From positions 1 through 32,486 of the forward strand of contig DYET01000088.1 in NCBI GenBank assembly GCA_020725625.1: a DNA stretch of 32,486 bases, given 5' to 3'. Within the stretch, counting starts at the first letter, position 1, and each line of letters opens with the position of its first letter. This document shows, piece by piece, positions 1 through 8,432 of the stretch. Both the position numbers and the translations under genes were made by a program. Below the pieces are notes generated by a model. The model saw only the letters and a list, made by a program, of their open reading frames with translations. It was not told the DNA's origin and ran no database searches. Source of the stretch: Desulfovirgula sp. (GTDB taxonomy: Bacteria > Bacillota > Desulfotomaculia > Desulfotomaculales > Desulfocucumaceae).

Positions 1-129
1 GAAAGGCACTATAATGGCAAAAAACCTACTGACAATGACGAATATGTCCGGCACGAAATAAACGGTCAGGAAATAGACCAGGGCTACAACAACGGCCGCC
101 AGGGCGAGAATTTGCAAAGACCTGTTCAT
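1..129 (-). CDS. N-terminal fragment of a membrane protein, possibly AI-2E family transporter
   Basis: Only the first 43 codons lie in the window; the gene runs off the left edge. It starts with ATG at 129, five bases after the cdsA stop, so it is probably the next gene of the same operon. The visible part begins MNRSLQILALAAVVVALVYF and holds one hydrophobic segment at about residues 7-25 and the start of a second ending at ..IIVPF. The pattern of a short polar start, a membrane helix and a second helix entering a P-F turn resembles the N terminus of AI-2E/PurR-type permeases, but the fragment is too short to be sure. It is not dxr, which often follows cdsA, because there is no nucleotide-binding start. 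Confidence 0.45.
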   Translation of the reverse strand, partial: MNRSLQILALAAVVVALVYFLTVYFVPDIFVIVSRFFAIIVPF

Positions 130-134
130 ACTAC

Positions 135-923
135 TCATCCCGCTACAAAAAGAGTTATAAAATAATACGCGGCAGGGGCGGCAAAAAGCATGCTGTCAAA
201 CCGGTCGAGGATTCCCCCGTGGCCGGGAATCATGCCGCCGGTGTCCTTGATCCCCGCAGACCTTTTCAGGCTGGACTCGAACAGGTCCCCGAGAAGGCCG
301 GCAGCTCCCACCAGCAGCCCCAGAGCGGCCACCACCGAAAGGGAGTCCGCCGGGTATAGCAGATACACCAGGGAAGTCCCCAGCACACTACCGGCCAGGC
401 CCCCGAGGGCGCCCTCGACGGTCTTGCCGGGGCTCAGGCGGGGGGCCAACTTGTGCCTGCCCATCTTTTTACCGACAAAATATGCCGCCGTATCCCCCAC
501 CCATGTTCCCGCCAGCATGGTCAAAACCCAGGCCAGACCGCCGTCCAGCGTCCTGATCAGATAAAAGTACACAAGCAGCCCGATATATAGCGTCCCGGCC
601 AGGCCCGAAGCCACATCCCCGGGCATTACGGCGGGATAACGGATTACCCCGCTCAGCAAAAGTAGCATAACCACCGGTGTCACGGCTAGGCCCAGGGTTT
701 CCGCACCTCCCCGGTAGGCGCTTGCCGACAGGATTAGCACTCCCGCCGTCATGGCCGCCAGTGGGGGCCTTAAGTCCATCCTGACAAATATCTTATTCAG
801 TTCAAAAAGGGCAAGGATCATAATCAAAACAGTTAGCGCAAAATGTGCCCAGCCTCCGTACCAGACTGCCAGCAAAAAAACGGGAATGCCCGCCACGGCG
901 CTCAAGACCCTCTGATAAAGCAA
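135..923 (-). CDS. cdsA: Phosphatidate cytidylyltransferase (CDP-diglyceride synthase)
   Basis: It makes CDP-diacylglycerol from phosphatidic acid and CTP, the branch point for phosphatidylglycerol and cardiolipin, at the cytoplasmic membrane. The 262-residue protein has about eight hydrophobic segments and ends with the family signature at about residues 217-244 (S-x-x-K-R-x4-K-D-T-G-x-x-x-P-G-H-G-G-x-x-D-R-x-D). Length is normal for the family. The start is TTG at 923, preceded only by a weak GGTGA. The gene follows uppS by 19 bases and is followed by the edge gene after 5 bases, so the three are likely co-transcribed. Assignment is secure from the signature. Confidence 0.95.
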   Translation of the reverse strand: MLYQRVLSAVAGIPVFLLAVWYGGWAHFALTVLIMILALFELNKIFVRMDLRPPLAAMTAGVLILSASAYRGGAETLGLAVTPVVMLLLLSGVIRYPAVMPGDVASGLAGTLYIGLLVYFYLIRTLDGGLAWVLTMLAGTWVGDTAAYFVGKKMGRHKLAPRLSPGKTVEGALGGLAGSVLGTSLVYLLYPADSLSVVAALGLLVGAAGLLGDLFESSLKRSAGIKDTGGMIPGHGGILDRFDSMLFAAPAAYYFITLFVAG

Positions 924-942
924 AAGAATTTCACCAGCCTGC

Positions 943-1734
943 TTAATTTAATCCCCCGAACCGGCGCTGCCGCCTCTGGAAATCCACCAGTGCCTGAAGC
1001 AGGTGAATCCTCCTGAAATCGGGCCACATTACGTCGGTAAGCCAGAATTCCGTGTATGCCAGCTGCCACAGCAAAAAATTGCTTACCCGGTAGTCCCCCG
1101 AGGGACGGATCAGAAGGTCGGGGTCCGGCTGGCCGGCGGTATACAGGTGGTTGGAAATGGCCTCCTGGCCTATGTCATCTGGGGACAACTCATTCCTTGC
1201 CACCTTGGCCGAGATCGCCCGGACAGCCTCCACCAGTTCCATCCGCCCGCCGTAATTAAGGGCGATGTTGAAAATCAGCCCGGTACAACTCTCCGTCCTT
1301 TCGTGGGCGATGGCCACCGCCCTGCGGGCATGGGCGGGAAGTTCCTCTATCTTCCCTATGGCCCTGACCTTGACGTTGTTGCGGCAGAGTTCATCAATTT
1401 CTTTATGCAGGTATTCCACCAGCAAATTCATCAGCACATCAATCTCCTCCCGGGGCCGCTTCCAGTTTTCCGTCGAAAAGGCGTAAACCGTAAGGACTTT
1501 CAGCCCGATCTCGGAACTGACCCTAACTATATCTCTCAGCGACTCCACACCCGCTCTGTGCCCGTATGCCCTGGGCATGCCCCTGCGCAGGGCCCACCTG
1601 CCGTTGCCGTCCATTATTATGGCCACGTGCCGGGGCATCCGGGAAGGATCGAGTCTGGTTTTCAATGTCTCTTCACTCACGTCCGCTTCCCTGCCGGAAG
1701 ACCTGCAAATAAAATTGACAATACTCCTGATCAC
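943..1734 (-). CDS. uppS: Isoprenyl (undecaprenyl) diphosphate synthase
   Basis: A cis-prenyltransferase that extends farnesyl diphosphate to the C55 carrier used in peptidoglycan synthesis. The 263-residue protein carries the diphosphate-binding motif MDGNGRWA at residues 41-48 (catalytic Asp42) and, near the C terminus, the family signature around RVSNFLLWQLAYTEFW with the downstream WPDF. Residues 1-34 are a less conserved extension. The GTG at 1734 is chosen as start because GGAGG sits nine bases upstream. It is followed closely by cdsA. Unlike the upstream genes, uppS is separated from the ferredoxin gene by about 280 bases containing a terminator-like hairpin, so it may have its own promoter. 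Confidence 0.95.
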   Translation of the reverse strand: MIRSIVNFICRSSGREADVSEETLKTRLDPSRMPRHVAIIMDGNGRWALRRGMPRAYGHRAGVESLRDIVRVSSEIGLKVLTVYAFSTENWKRPREEIDVLMNLLVEYLHKEIDELCRNNVKVRAIGKIEELPAHARRAVAIAHERTESCTGLIFNIALNYGGRMELVEAVRAISAKVARNELSPDDIGQEAISNHLYTAGQPDPDLLIRPSGDYRVSNFLLWQLAYTEFWLTDVMWPDFRRIHLLQALVDFQRRQRRFGGLN

Positions 1735-1793
1735 CAGGCTAAACCTCCAAATGCCGGGGTAGTTTGATTTAAGTCCGTCAGCGGTTCGGCCAA

Positions 1794-1862
1794 CGGCCCG
1801 TCCTCGGGCGTCCCAATGCCGGGTCCGGCCCGTCCTCGGGTGTGAAACCGGACACCCGGCAT
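1794..1862. repeat. Nested direct and inverted repeats upstream of uppS
   Basis: Two 18-base direct copies (1794-1811 and 1826-1843, one mismatch, 32 bases apart) share CGGCCCGTCCTCGGGYGT, each containing a small CCCG/CGGG hairpin. They overlap an outer inverted repeat, AATGCCGGGT at 1815-1824 against ACCCGGCATT at 1853-1862, which continues inward as CCGG/CCGG. The structure lies between the ferredoxin terminator and uppS. It could be a transcript hairpin or a decayed repeat unit; no protein family explains it. Confidence 0.55.
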
Positions 1863-1972
1863 TATCGATACAATCACAATCATTATATTATAGAAAATCC
1901 TCTTTTAAATACAATTCTCGTCTAAGTACCTGAAAAAGCCGGCACTCACGGGCTGCGGCGACGGCCGGGCTA

Positions 1973-2010
1973 CAAAACAACCCCCTCCGGAAGCGAGGGG
2001 GTTTTGTTGC
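1973..2010 (-). terminator. Intrinsic terminator after the ferredoxin gene
   Basis: A perfect 7-bp stem CCCCCTC (1981-1987) / GAGGGGG (1995-2001) with a 7-base loop. On the minus strand it is followed by TTGTTTTGTA, and on the plus strand by TTTTGTT, so it could act in both directions. It lies 12 bases past the ferredoxin stop. Confidence 0.75.
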
Positions 2011-2012
2011 GG

Positions 2013-2180
2013 TTATTCTTCAACAATGGCTCCGGTAGGACACGAATCGATACACGTGCCGCAGTTCTCACACTTTTCAGGGTCGATTTTGTAAGTCTCT
2101 CCCTCGATAATAGCTTCATTCGGGCAGGATTCCACGCAGGTCCCGCAGGCCAGGCACTCATCGGTGATGCGGTAGCCCAT
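2013..2180 (-). CDS. Small 2[4Fe-4S] ferredoxin
   Basis: A 55-residue electron carrier of the clostridial bacterial-ferredoxin type, cytoplasmic. The sequence starts [15 protein letters not shown] and shows two complete C-x2-C-x2-C-x3-C-P motifs: C-L-A-C-G-T-C-V-E-S-C-P at about residues 9-20 and C-E-N-C-G-T-C-I-D-S-C-P at about residues 37-48, so all eight cluster ligands are present. The ATG at 2180 overlaps the end of the 85-aa upstream gene by 23 bases, which suggests translational coupling. A strong hairpin follows directly. Location between frr and uppS is unusual but the reading is unambiguous. Confidence 0.93.
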   Translation of the reverse strand: MGYRITDECLACGTCVESCPNEAIIEGETYKIDPEKCENCGTCIDSCPTGAIVEE

Positions 2181-2415
2181 TTGCCTTCACACCCCCTTTC
2201 CCAGCTCTGTCCATAATCAACTCATGGACCACGGTGATCACACCGGTATTGCCCCGGACCTGAAGGCGGACGACCCTTTCTTTCCCGCCGCCGGCTGCGG
2301 GGTGGCGCGGCGGGCCTGTCTGCAGCAACTCGACCCGCAGCCCGGCCCTCTCCAGAACCCTTGCGGCCTCGTCCGGGGAAACAGCCAGCACCTCCCTTTC
2401 CAGCAGGTCCGTCAA
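2158..2415 (-). CDS. Small protein of unknown function between frr and ferredoxin
   Basis: An 85-residue protein with TTG start at 2415; the start overlaps the frr stop as TTGA, a classic coupling arrangement, and its own end overlaps the ferredoxin start by 23 bases. Residues 8-30 ([17 protein letters not shown]) resemble the pattern of a PASTA-like or similar small alpha/beta fold in which an EA..L...G.. helix precedes a strand. The second half has alternating hydrophobic residues ([19 protein letters not shown]) typical of beta strands. No signal peptide or membrane segment. The family is not recognised; tight coupling on both sides is the main evidence that it is real. Confidence 0.7.
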   Translation of the reverse strand: MTDLLEREVLAVSPDEAARVLERAGLRVELLQTGPPRHPAAGGGKERVVRLQVRGNTGVITVVHELIMDRAGKGGVKANGLPHHR

Positions 2416-2969
2416 ACCTGCATAATCTCCTGTTCCTTATTGGCGGTGAGCTGGTCGATTTCTTTTATAAACCTGTCCGTCAACTTCTGAACCTCGTCCT
2501 GGAGCCGGCGCAGTTCGTCCTCGGGAAGCTCGCCCTTTTTCTCCCTGGCCTTAAGGCTGTCGTTGGCGTCCCTGCGCACGTTGCGGATTGCCACCCTGCC
2601 CTCCTCGGCCTTTTTCTTGATCACCTTGACCAGCTCCTGCCGCCTTTCCTGGGTTAGCTGCGGAATGGCCAAACGGATTACGGTGCCGTCACTGGTGGGG
2701 TTTATCCCCAGGTCCGACTTGAGAATGGCCCGCTCTATATCGGGGATGGTGGACTTATCCCACGGCTGGATAACCAGGAGCCTTGCTTCCGGCGCGGAAA
2801 CATTAGCCATCTGGTTGATCGGGGTGGGAGTGCCGTAATAGTTGACCATCACCTTGTCCAGAAGGGCCGGGGTGGCGCGGCCCGCCCTAAGAGAAGCAAA
2901 CTCCTTCTTGACCACATCCACGGTCTTCCTCATGTTGTTTTCGGCTTCCGCAATAATCTCCTTAGCCAA
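2412..2969 (-). CDS. frr: Ribosome recycling factor
   Basis: RRF splits the post-termination ribosome together with EF-G. The 185-residue length is standard, and the sequence shows the RRF landmarks: a three-helix-bundle domain with [17 protein letters not shown] near residue 25 and the hinge followed by [15 protein letters not shown], then the C-terminal helix ending in ..[13 protein letters not shown]. The TTG at 2969 is the start, inside the last codons of pyrH (8-base overlap), with GGGGGTG six bases upstream. It is part of the conserved rpsB-tsf-pyrH-frr order. Confidence 0.96.
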   Translation of the reverse strand: MAKEIIAEAENNMRKTVDVVKKEFASLRAGRATPALLDKVMVNYYGTPTPINQMANVSAPEARLLVIQPWDKSTIPDIERAILKSDLGINPTSDGTVIRLAIPQLTQERRQELVKVIKKKAEEGRVAIRNVRRDANDSLKAREKKGELPEDELRRLQDEVQKLTDRFIKEIDQLTANKEQEIMQV

Positions 2970-3690
2970 TCAATTCACCCCCAACATATGTTCCCACTGT
3001 TTCTCCCAGAATCGCCTTAAGGATGTTACCTCTGTCATTAAGGTTAAAGACAATAAGGGGAATTTTATTGTCCATGCACAGGGATGTGGCGGTGGCGTCC
3101 ATCACCGCCAGTCCCTTGTTCAGCAAATCTATATAGGTGAGCCTGTCAAACTTCCTGGCGTTGCTGTTTTTCATCGGGTCGCTGTCATAAACCCCGTTCA
3201 CCCGCTTGGCCATCAGAATAACTTCGGCTTCTATCTCGGCGGCCCGCAGGGCGGCTGTGGTATCGGTGGAAAAATAAGGGTTCCCGGTTCCGGCAGCGAA
3301 GATGACAACCCTCCCCTTTTCCATGTGCCGGATGGCCCTCCGCCTGATGTAAGGCTCGGCCACCGCCCTCATCTCGATGGCGGTCTGGACCCTGGAATCC
3401 ACTCCCTGCTTCTGCAGCCCGTCTTGAAGGGCCAGGGCGTTAATCACCGTGGCCAGCATGCCCATGTAGTCGGCCGTGGCCCTGTCCATGCCCTTGGCGC
3501 TTCCGGCTACACCCCGCCAGATGTTGCCCCCTCCCACCACTATGGCCATCTGGACCTTAAGCCTGGTGATATCCTCGATCTGGCCGGAAATCGAACTGAC
3601 CACGTCGTGGTCGATGCCGTAGCCGAGGTTCCCGGCCAGCGCCTCGCCGCTCAGTTTTAATACCACCCGGCGGTATTTGGGAGTACTCAT
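2962..3690 (-). CDS. pyrH: Uridylate kinase (UMP kinase)
   Basis: A hexameric bacterial UMP kinase of the amino-acid-kinase fold that makes UDP from UMP and ATP. The protein begins [20 protein letters not shown], with the KLSGE phosphate-binding start, then [10 protein letters not shown], the [16 protein letters not shown] segment and [20 protein letters not shown], all diagnostic. ATG 3690 is preferred over the in-frame ATG at 3705 because GGGAGGT lies six bases before it and the upstream ATG would overlap that site. That gives 242 residues, the usual length. It ends overlapping frr. Confidence 0.96.
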   Translation of the reverse strand: MSTPKYRRVVLKLSGEALAGNLGYGIDHDVVSSISGQIEDITRLKVQMAIVVGGGNIWRGVAGSAKGMDRATADYMGMLATVINALALQDGLQKQGVDSRVQTAIEMRAVAEPYIRRRAIRHMEKGRVVIFAAGTGNPYFSTDTTAALRAAEIEAEVILMAKRVNGVYDSDPMKNSNARKFDRLTYIDLLNKGLAVMDATATSLCMDNKIPLIVFNLNDRGNILKAILGETVGTYVGGELIG

Positions 3691-3770
3691 CCGACAACCT
3701 CCCATTCATGTCACTATTCTACGGCTGCAAAATATTCCCTTCAGAGCCCGAAGTCAATTTTGAACCCGCA

Positions 3771-4427
3771 CTATGATCCCTTCGCAGCCGCGGCCACCTC
3801 GGCGGCAAAATCGTTTTGCCTCTTCTGCAGACCCTCGCCAAGTTCATACCGGACAAACCTTCGGACCGAGATGTTTTCCCCGATCCTGGCGATGCTCTCG
3901 GTTATCAGCTGTCCCACGGTGATATCGGGATTTTTGATGAAGGGCTGCTCCAGAAGGCACATTTCCTTAAAGAACTTTTCAATCCTTCCTTCCACCATTT
4001 TCTGGATTATTTTTTCCGGCTTGCCCTCGTTGGCTGCCTGGGCGGCGAGGATTTCCTTCTCCCTGGCGATTACCTCCCCGGGAACCTCCTCGCGGCGCAC
4101 GTACTCCGGCCTCGAGGCCGCCACCTGCATGGCAATGTCCCTGACCAAAATCCTGAACTCATCGGTCTTGGCCACAAAATCAGTCTCGCAGTTGACCTCC
4201 ACCAGCACACCGATCCGGCCGCCGCCGTGAATATAGGATTCCACCAGGCCTTCGGCGGTGATCCTGCCCGCCTTTTTGGCCGCCGCGGCCAGCCCTTTTT
4301 CCCTCAGGTAATCTATGGCCTTCTCCAGGTCCCCCTTTACCTCCGCCAGGGCCCTCTTGCAGTCCATCATGCCCGCCCCGGTTCTCTCGCGGAGTTCCTT
4401 TACCAGTGCCGCGCTGATTTCCGCCAT
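3771..4427 (-). CDS. tsf: Elongation factor Ts
   Basis: The guanine-nucleotide exchange factor for EF-Tu. The protein starts [20 protein letters not shown], giving the UBA-like N-terminal domain and the MMDCKRAL signature. The second signature, [12 protein letters not shown], is at about residue 77. The 218-residue length is that of the shorter EF-Ts class. The start is ATG 4427 behind AAAGGAGG. A terminator-like hairpin separates it from rpsB, so tsf output is probably tuned separately from S2. Confidence 0.97.
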   Translation of the reverse strand: MAEISAALVKELRERTGAGMMDCKRALAEVKGDLEKAIDYLREKGLAAAAKKAGRITAEGLVESYIHGGGRIGVLVEVNCETDFVAKTDEFRILVRDIAMQVAASRPEYVRREEVPGEVIAREKEILAAQAANEGKPEKIIQKMVEGRIEKFFKEMCLLEQPFIKNPDITVGQLITESIARIGENISVRRFVRYELGEGLQKRQNDFAAEVAAAAKGS

Positions 4428-4560
4428 AACCGATCCTCCTTTATGTCTAAATATTTAAAAATGGGTTCTCGTTTTTAGGTTCAGCTCGATTATGTAGTAT
4501 TATCTCCCAAATCCGGCCCGTTTCAGTCATCAGCCCCAGGCGGAAGCAATCCCAAATCAT

Positions 4561-4616
4561 AACAATAAAAAGGCAGGGGGACACCCGCATGCCACGTCCG
4601 GCCAACGGTGTCCCCA
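4561..4616 (-). terminator. Terminator or attenuator between rpsB and tsf
   Basis: On the minus strand GGGGACACC (4615-4607) pairs perfectly with GGTGTCCCC (4585-4577), a 9-bp stem around a 21-base loop, followed after CTGCC by TTTTTATTGTT. It lies about 20 bases past the rpsB stop and before tsf, as expected for partial termination that lowers tsf relative to rpsB. The long loop could allow alternative folding. Confidence 0.7.
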
Positions 4617-4633
4617 CCCGGCAATTACGCCGA

Positions 4634-5353
4634 TTACAGCGCCGCTGTCTGTTCTCCCTGTTCCACCGGCTCTCCCTGTCTGCCTTCCAATACGGCATCG
4701 GCCATTTTGGCGGTAAGCAGCTTGACCGCCCTGATGGCATCATCGTTGCCCGGTATGACGTAATCCACTTCGTCGGGATCACAGTTGGTATCCACTATTG
4801 CCACAATGGGAATGCCCAGCTTGCGGGCTTCAGCCACAGCAATCCTTTCCTTCCGGGGATCAATGACAAAAATCGCCCCGGGAAGACGGCGCATGTCTTT
4901 AATCCCGCCCAGGAACTTGGTCAGCCGCTCTTTTTCGTGCAGCAGCTCGGCCACTTCTTTTTTGGGCAGGAGGTTCATTCTCCCGTCGGCCTCCATCCGC
5001 TCCAGTTCGTGCAGCCTGTCGATGCGGCGGCGTATGGTCTGGAAGTTAGTCAGCATCCCGCCCAGCCAGCGCTGATTTACATAGAACATGCCGCAGCGTT
5101 CAGCCTCTTCCCTGACCGCTTCCTGGGCCTGCTTCTTCGTGCCGACAAAAAGAATGGAATCACCGCTTCCGGCCAATGACTTGACAAACTCATAGGCCTC
5201 TTCAACCTTGCGCACCGTCTTCTGCAGGTCAATGATGTAAATACCGTTGCGGTCGGTAAATATATAAGGAGCCATCTTGGGGTTCCACCTTCTCGTCTGG
5301 TGTCCGAAGTGAACCCCTGCCTCCAGGAGTTGTTTCATCGATATAACAGCCAT
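4634..5353 (-). CDS. rpsB: 30S ribosomal protein S2
   Basis: S2 of the small ribosomal subunit, bound near S1 on the 30S back. The start ATG 5353 ([20 protein letters not shown]) has GGAGG upstream; a longer open frame extends upstream but is the leader, not protein. Signature parts are present: the [20 protein letters not shown] start and the segment around [19 protein letters not shown]. It is 239 residues long with an acidic tail ([12 protein letters not shown]). First gene of the translation operon. Confidence 0.97.
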   Translation of the reverse strand: MAVISMKQLLEAGVHFGHQTRRWNPKMAPYIFTDRNGIYIIDLQKTVRKVEEAYEFVKSLAGSGDSILFVGTKKQAQEAVREEAERCGMFYVNQRWLGGMLTNFQTIRRRIDRLHELERMEADGRMNLLPKKEVAELLHEKERLTKFLGGIKDMRRLPGAIFVIDPRKERIAVAEARKLGIPIVAIVDTNCDPDEVDYVIPGNDDAIRAVKLLTAKMADAVLEGRQGEPVEQGEQTAAL

Positions 5354-5463
5354 GATACACCTCCTTCCCGCCTGGTTTTGATTCCCTCCGCCGCCTTCAT
5401 CTCCGGCAAGGCCCGGTGAGGGCACCCTTGCCCGGAATCGGGCGGCGTGTGTAGTTTGCGCCA
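5354..5463 (-). promoter_or_regulatory. Structured 5' leader of rpsB
   Basis: About 110 bases separate the promoter from the S2 start. They contain a stem GGCAAGG (5432-5426 on the minus strand) / CCTTGCC (5411-5405). S2 operons are often autoregulated through leader structure, so this is a candidate S2-binding leader; the match to a known S2 leader class was not tested. Confidence 0.4.
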
Positions 5464-5469
5464 GGATGT

Positions 5470-5499
5470 ATTCTAACATAAATTTGCACCAAATAGCAA
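5470..5499 (-). promoter_or_regulatory. rpsB: Sigma-A type promoter of the rpsB operon
   Basis: On the minus strand TTGCTA (5499-5494), an 18-base spacer and TAGAAT (5475-5470), with TGT just before the -10, giving an extended -10 element. It is the first promoter-like site upstream of rpsB and lies after the codY terminator. Confidence 0.6.
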
Positions 5500-5540
5500 G
5501 GTTTTAAGGCTGTCCGCCAATATTTTTGTCCGGTACATCA

Positions 5541-5569
5541 AAGGGCCGCCCCGTGAGTCGGGGCGGCCC
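5541..5569 (-). terminator. Intrinsic terminator after codY
   Basis: A perfect 11-bp GC stem, GGGCCGCCCCG (5543-5553) / CGGGGCGGCCC (5559-5569), with loop TGAGT. It is followed on the minus strand by TTTGATGT, a short U tract. It closes the xerC-hslV-hslU-codY transcript. Confidence 0.8.
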
Positions 5570-5596
5570 CGTCTTGCCGCTCGGAAGACTTTAGCT

Positions 5597-6400
5597 TCAG
5601 TGCTGCTTCATCCTTTCCAGTTCCTCCAGCAGCCTGTCGTTGAGCACCCTGATATAGGTCCCCTTCATACCCAGGGACTTGGACTCGATCACCCCGGCGC
5701 TCTCAAACTTGCGCAGGGCGTTTACAATCACGCTTCTGGTGATGCCTACCCGGTCAGCTATCTTGCTGGCCACCAGCAGGCCCTCGTCACCCTCCAGCTG
5801 CTTGAAAATGTGGTGCACGGCGTCAAGCTCGGAATACGACAGGGTTCCTAGGGCAATTTGGACCGCCGCCCGCTTGCGGGCCTCCTCCTCCATGCGCCCG
5901 GCCCTCGCCCTCAATATCTCCATGCCCACCACGGTGGCGCCGTACTCGGCCAGGATCAGGTCCTCGTCGGTAAAGTGCTGGTCGAACTTGGCCAGCACCA
6001 GCGTACCCAGGCGGGACCCGGCGCCGACGATGGGAACAACCGTAGTGACCTTGTTGTTGAACTTGCACTTTTTATCGTGACTGAAAACACAAACGTTTAC
6101 AGTCTGGCAGAAATTTGCCTGGGTTTCGTTCATACGCAGAAGGCTTTCATTGAAATCCTCGGGGAAGCCTTCCGGGGATTCGACTATATCCCTCATGATT
6201 TCGCAGGTGAATCCCTTGAGGTACTGGTAGCCCAGGGTTTTCCCCCGCCTGTCGATGATGTAGACGCTGCAACCGATGTTTTCGCTCAGGATGGCGGCGA
6301 TCTCCTTGTAGTCCACCGGGTATCCGGCCGACTTCTGCAGCAGCTTGTTTATCGAACGCGTCTTATCCAGTAAAGCTCTCAACACTCCAGCTCCCTTCAT
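5597..6400 (-). CDS. codY: GTP- and branched-chain-amino-acid-sensing transcriptional repressor CodY
   Basis: A global regulator of stationary-phase and nutrient-limitation genes in Firmicutes. The 267-residue protein has the N-terminal GAF-type ligand domain (about 1-155) and the C-terminal winged helix with the recognition segment [20 protein letters not shown] (about residues 205-224), then the conserved [20 protein letters not shown]. The GAF core contains a cysteine-rich segment ([17 protein letters not shown]), unlike the Bacillus protein. The ATG overlaps the hslU TAA by one base (TAATG), so the two are coupled. Order xerC-hslV-hslU-codY matches that in Bacillus. Confidence 0.97.
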   Translation of the reverse strand: MKGAGVLRALLDKTRSINKLLQKSAGYPVDYKEIAAILSENIGCSVYIIDRRGKTLGYQYLKGFTCEIMRDIVESPEGFPEDFNESLLRMNETQANFCQTVNVCVFSHDKKCKFNNKVTTVVPIVGAGSRLGTLVLAKFDQHFTDEDLILAEYGATVVGMEILRARAGRMEEEARKRAAVQIALGTLSYSELDAVHHIFKQLEGDEGLLVASKIADRVGITRSVIVNALRKFESAGVIESKSLGMKGTYIRVLNDRLLEELERMKQH

Positions 6401-7800
6401 TACAGTATATACCGGCTCAAGTCCTCATTCCTCGCAACCTCACTCAACTTGCTGACAACGTATTCCCGATCGATGGTGAAGGTTTTGTTTTCCATCACGG
6501 GAGCATCAAAGGAAAGATCCTCCAGCAGCTTCTCCATTATAGTGTGAAGCCGTCTGGCACCTATGTTTTCCGTTTGCTCATTAACAGTATAAGCGATTTT
6601 GGCGATTTCGACAAGAGAATTTTGTGAAAATTCCACATTCATTCCCTCGGTCGCCAACAGCGCTGTATACTGCTTAATTAGAGAGTTCTTAGGCTCTGTC
6701 AAAATTTGTAGAAAATCCTCCTCGTTGAGGCTGTCCAGTTCCACCCTGATGGGAAACCGGCCCTGGAGTTCGGGTATGAGATCGGACGGCTTGGTCATAT
6801 GAAAGGCGCCCGCAGCTATGAAAAGAACGTGGTCGGTCTTTACCGGGCCGTATTTGGTAACCACTGTGGATCCCTCCACGATAGGCAGGATGTCCCTCTG
6901 CACTCCTCCCCTGGACACATCGGGGCCGGTTATGCCTTCCCTGACCGCAATCTTGTCTATCTCGTCCAGGAAGATTATCCCGCTTTCCTCGGCCCTTTTC
7001 ACCGCCTCCGAGGTAACCTCGTCCATGTCGATCAGCTTTTGGGCCTCCTGCTGAACCAGGATCTTGCGGGCCTCGGCTACGGTAACCCTTCTTTTTTTCT
7101 TCTTCTTGGGGAACAGGTTGCCCAGCATGTCCTGGATGTTGATGCCCATCTCCTCGGCACCGGCCCCGGTAAACACTTCCAGTATCGGCGCTGAGCTTTC
7201 CTCCACCTCTATCTCTATAAACTCGTTTTCCAGTTCACCCCGGGCCAGTTTCTCGCGCAGGCTTTCCCTTTCGAACTCAACCCGGCGGGCCAGCTGGTCA
7301 TGATCGCGGGAAACCTGGCTGTCCTGCTGCCTAGCTCCGCCGAAAAACAGCTCCAGGGGATTCTTTAAGGGGCTGTCGTGCCTGGGAAGCGGGGCAAGTA
7401 TTTCAACAATTCTTTCTTCAGTCATTCTTTTGGCTTTCTCCTCCACCGTGGCCATTTTTTCCGACCGCACCATGCGGATGGAGGTTTCCACCAGGTCCCG
7501 GACCATGCTTTCCACATCCCGCCCGACGTAACCCACCTCGGTGAATTTGGTGGCCTCCACCTTGACAAAGGGTGCCTTCACCAGTTTTGCCAGCCGGCGG
7601 GCGATCTCTGTTTTCCCGACCCCCGTCGGGCCGATCATCAATATGTTTTTCGGCACAACTTCATCCTTAAGGTCCGGGGGGAGCTTGGTCCGCCGGTAGC
7701 GGTTTCTCAGGGCAACGGCCACGGCCTTCTTGGCCTTTTTCTGTCCCACGATGTATTTGTCCAGCTCTGCCACTATCTCATGGGGGGTAAGGTTTTCCAT
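6400..7800 (-). CDS. hslU: HslU (ClpY) AAA+ unfoldase of the HslUV protease
   Basis: The ATPase that unfolds substrates and feeds them to HslV. Visible motifs: Walker A GPTGVGKT at 57-64, pore loop GYVGRD at 90-95, Walker B IIFLDEID, sensor and arginine-finger region around [10 protein letters not shown], and the C-terminal end EDLSRYIL that docks into HslV. The intermediate I-domain is present but short and includes a lysine run ([10 protein letters not shown]). 466 residues is normal. It follows hslV by 45 bases and overlaps codY by one. Confidence 0.97.
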   Translation of the reverse strand: MENLTPHEIVAELDKYIVGQKKAKKAVAVALRNRYRRTKLPPDLKDEVVPKNILMIGPTGVGKTEIARRLAKLVKAPFVKVEATKFTEVGYVGRDVESMVRDLVETSIRMVRSEKMATVEEKAKRMTEERIVEILAPLPRHDSPLKNPLELFFGGARQQDSQVSRDHDQLARRVEFERESLREKLARGELENEFIEIEVEESSAPILEVFTGAGAEEMGINIQDMLGNLFPKKKKKRRVTVAEARKILVQQEAQKLIDMDEVTSEAVKRAEESGIIFLDEIDKIAVREGITGPDVSRGGVQRDILPIVEGSTVVTKYGPVKTDHVLFIAAGAFHMTKPSDLIPELQGRFPIRVELDSLNEEDFLQILTEPKNSLIKQYTALLATEGMNVEFSQNSLVEIAKIAYTVNEQTENIGARRLHTIMEKLLEDLSFDAPVMENKTFTIDREYVVSKLSEVARNEDLSRYIL

Positions 7801-7845
7801 CGTTAGACCTCCCGGTTAAAGCCTCTTTTTTTACCCTTTTTTACT

Positions 7846-8376
7846 TTAGAGCTCTTCTACAGTTATTTCGGTATTGGTGTAAACGCAGATTTCGGCGGCG
7901 ATACCCAAGGCCCTGGAAGCTATCTCAGCCGCCGTCAGGTCGGTGTACCTGGCCAGGGCCCTGGCAGCGGCCAGGGCAAAAGGCCCTCCGGACCCAATGG
8001 CCACAATGCCGTCGTCCGGTTCGATCACCTCTCCGCCCCCGGAAATAACGAGCAGGTACTGCCTGTCGGCCACCACCAGAAGAGCTTCCAGGCGCCTCAA
8101 CACCCTGTCCATGCGCCAGTCCTTGGCCAATTCCACGGCCGCCCGCTGCAGGCTACCCCGGTACGACTCCAGCTTGCCCTCGAATTTCTCAAAAAGTGTG
8201 AAGGCATCGGCCACCGAACCGGCAAAGCCGGCCAGCACCGATTTGTTGTGCAGCCGGCGGATTTTTTTGGCCTTGTGCTTTAAGACCGTGTTTTGGCCGA
8301 AGGTAACCTGCCCGTCGCCTGCCATGGCCACCGATTCACCCTTCTTGACGGCCACGATGGTGGTGGAATGAAACAT
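7846..8376 (-). CDS. hslV: HslV (ClpQ) peptidase subunit
   Basis: The threonine peptidase of the HslUV complex. The start ATG 8376 gives [15 protein letters not shown], which leaves the nucleophile Thr a few residues from the end as in Bacillus ClpQ; Gly-Asp-Gly-Gln (GDGQVTFG) follows. GGAAAG upstream supports this start, whereas the longer open frame from 8436 would run into xerC and encode a poor N terminus. 176 residues, family-typical. The C terminus ..[15 protein letters not shown] matches the family. Confidence 0.96.
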   Translation of the reverse strand: MFHSTTIVAVKKGESVAMAGDGQVTFGQNTVLKHKAKKIRRLHNKSVLAGFAGSVADAFTLFEKFEGKLESYRGSLQRAAVELAKDWRMDRVLRRLEALLVVADRQYLLVISGGGEVIEPDDGIVAIGSGGPFALAAARALARYTDLTAAEIASRALGIAAEICVYTNTEITVEEL

Positions 8377-8432
8377 TTTCTTCTTTCCTTTCGTGTAATA
8401 CTTTCTGAATTCTGGATTCCTCTTATTAACCA

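Noticed and set aside
1003-1767. Long plus-strand open frame opposite uppS
   Set aside because: Antisense shadow of uppS in high-GC DNA; no ribosome-binding site and low-complexity translation.
4447-4782. Minus-strand frame spanning the rpsB end
   Set aside because: Runs through the rpsB coding end in another frame and over a terminator.
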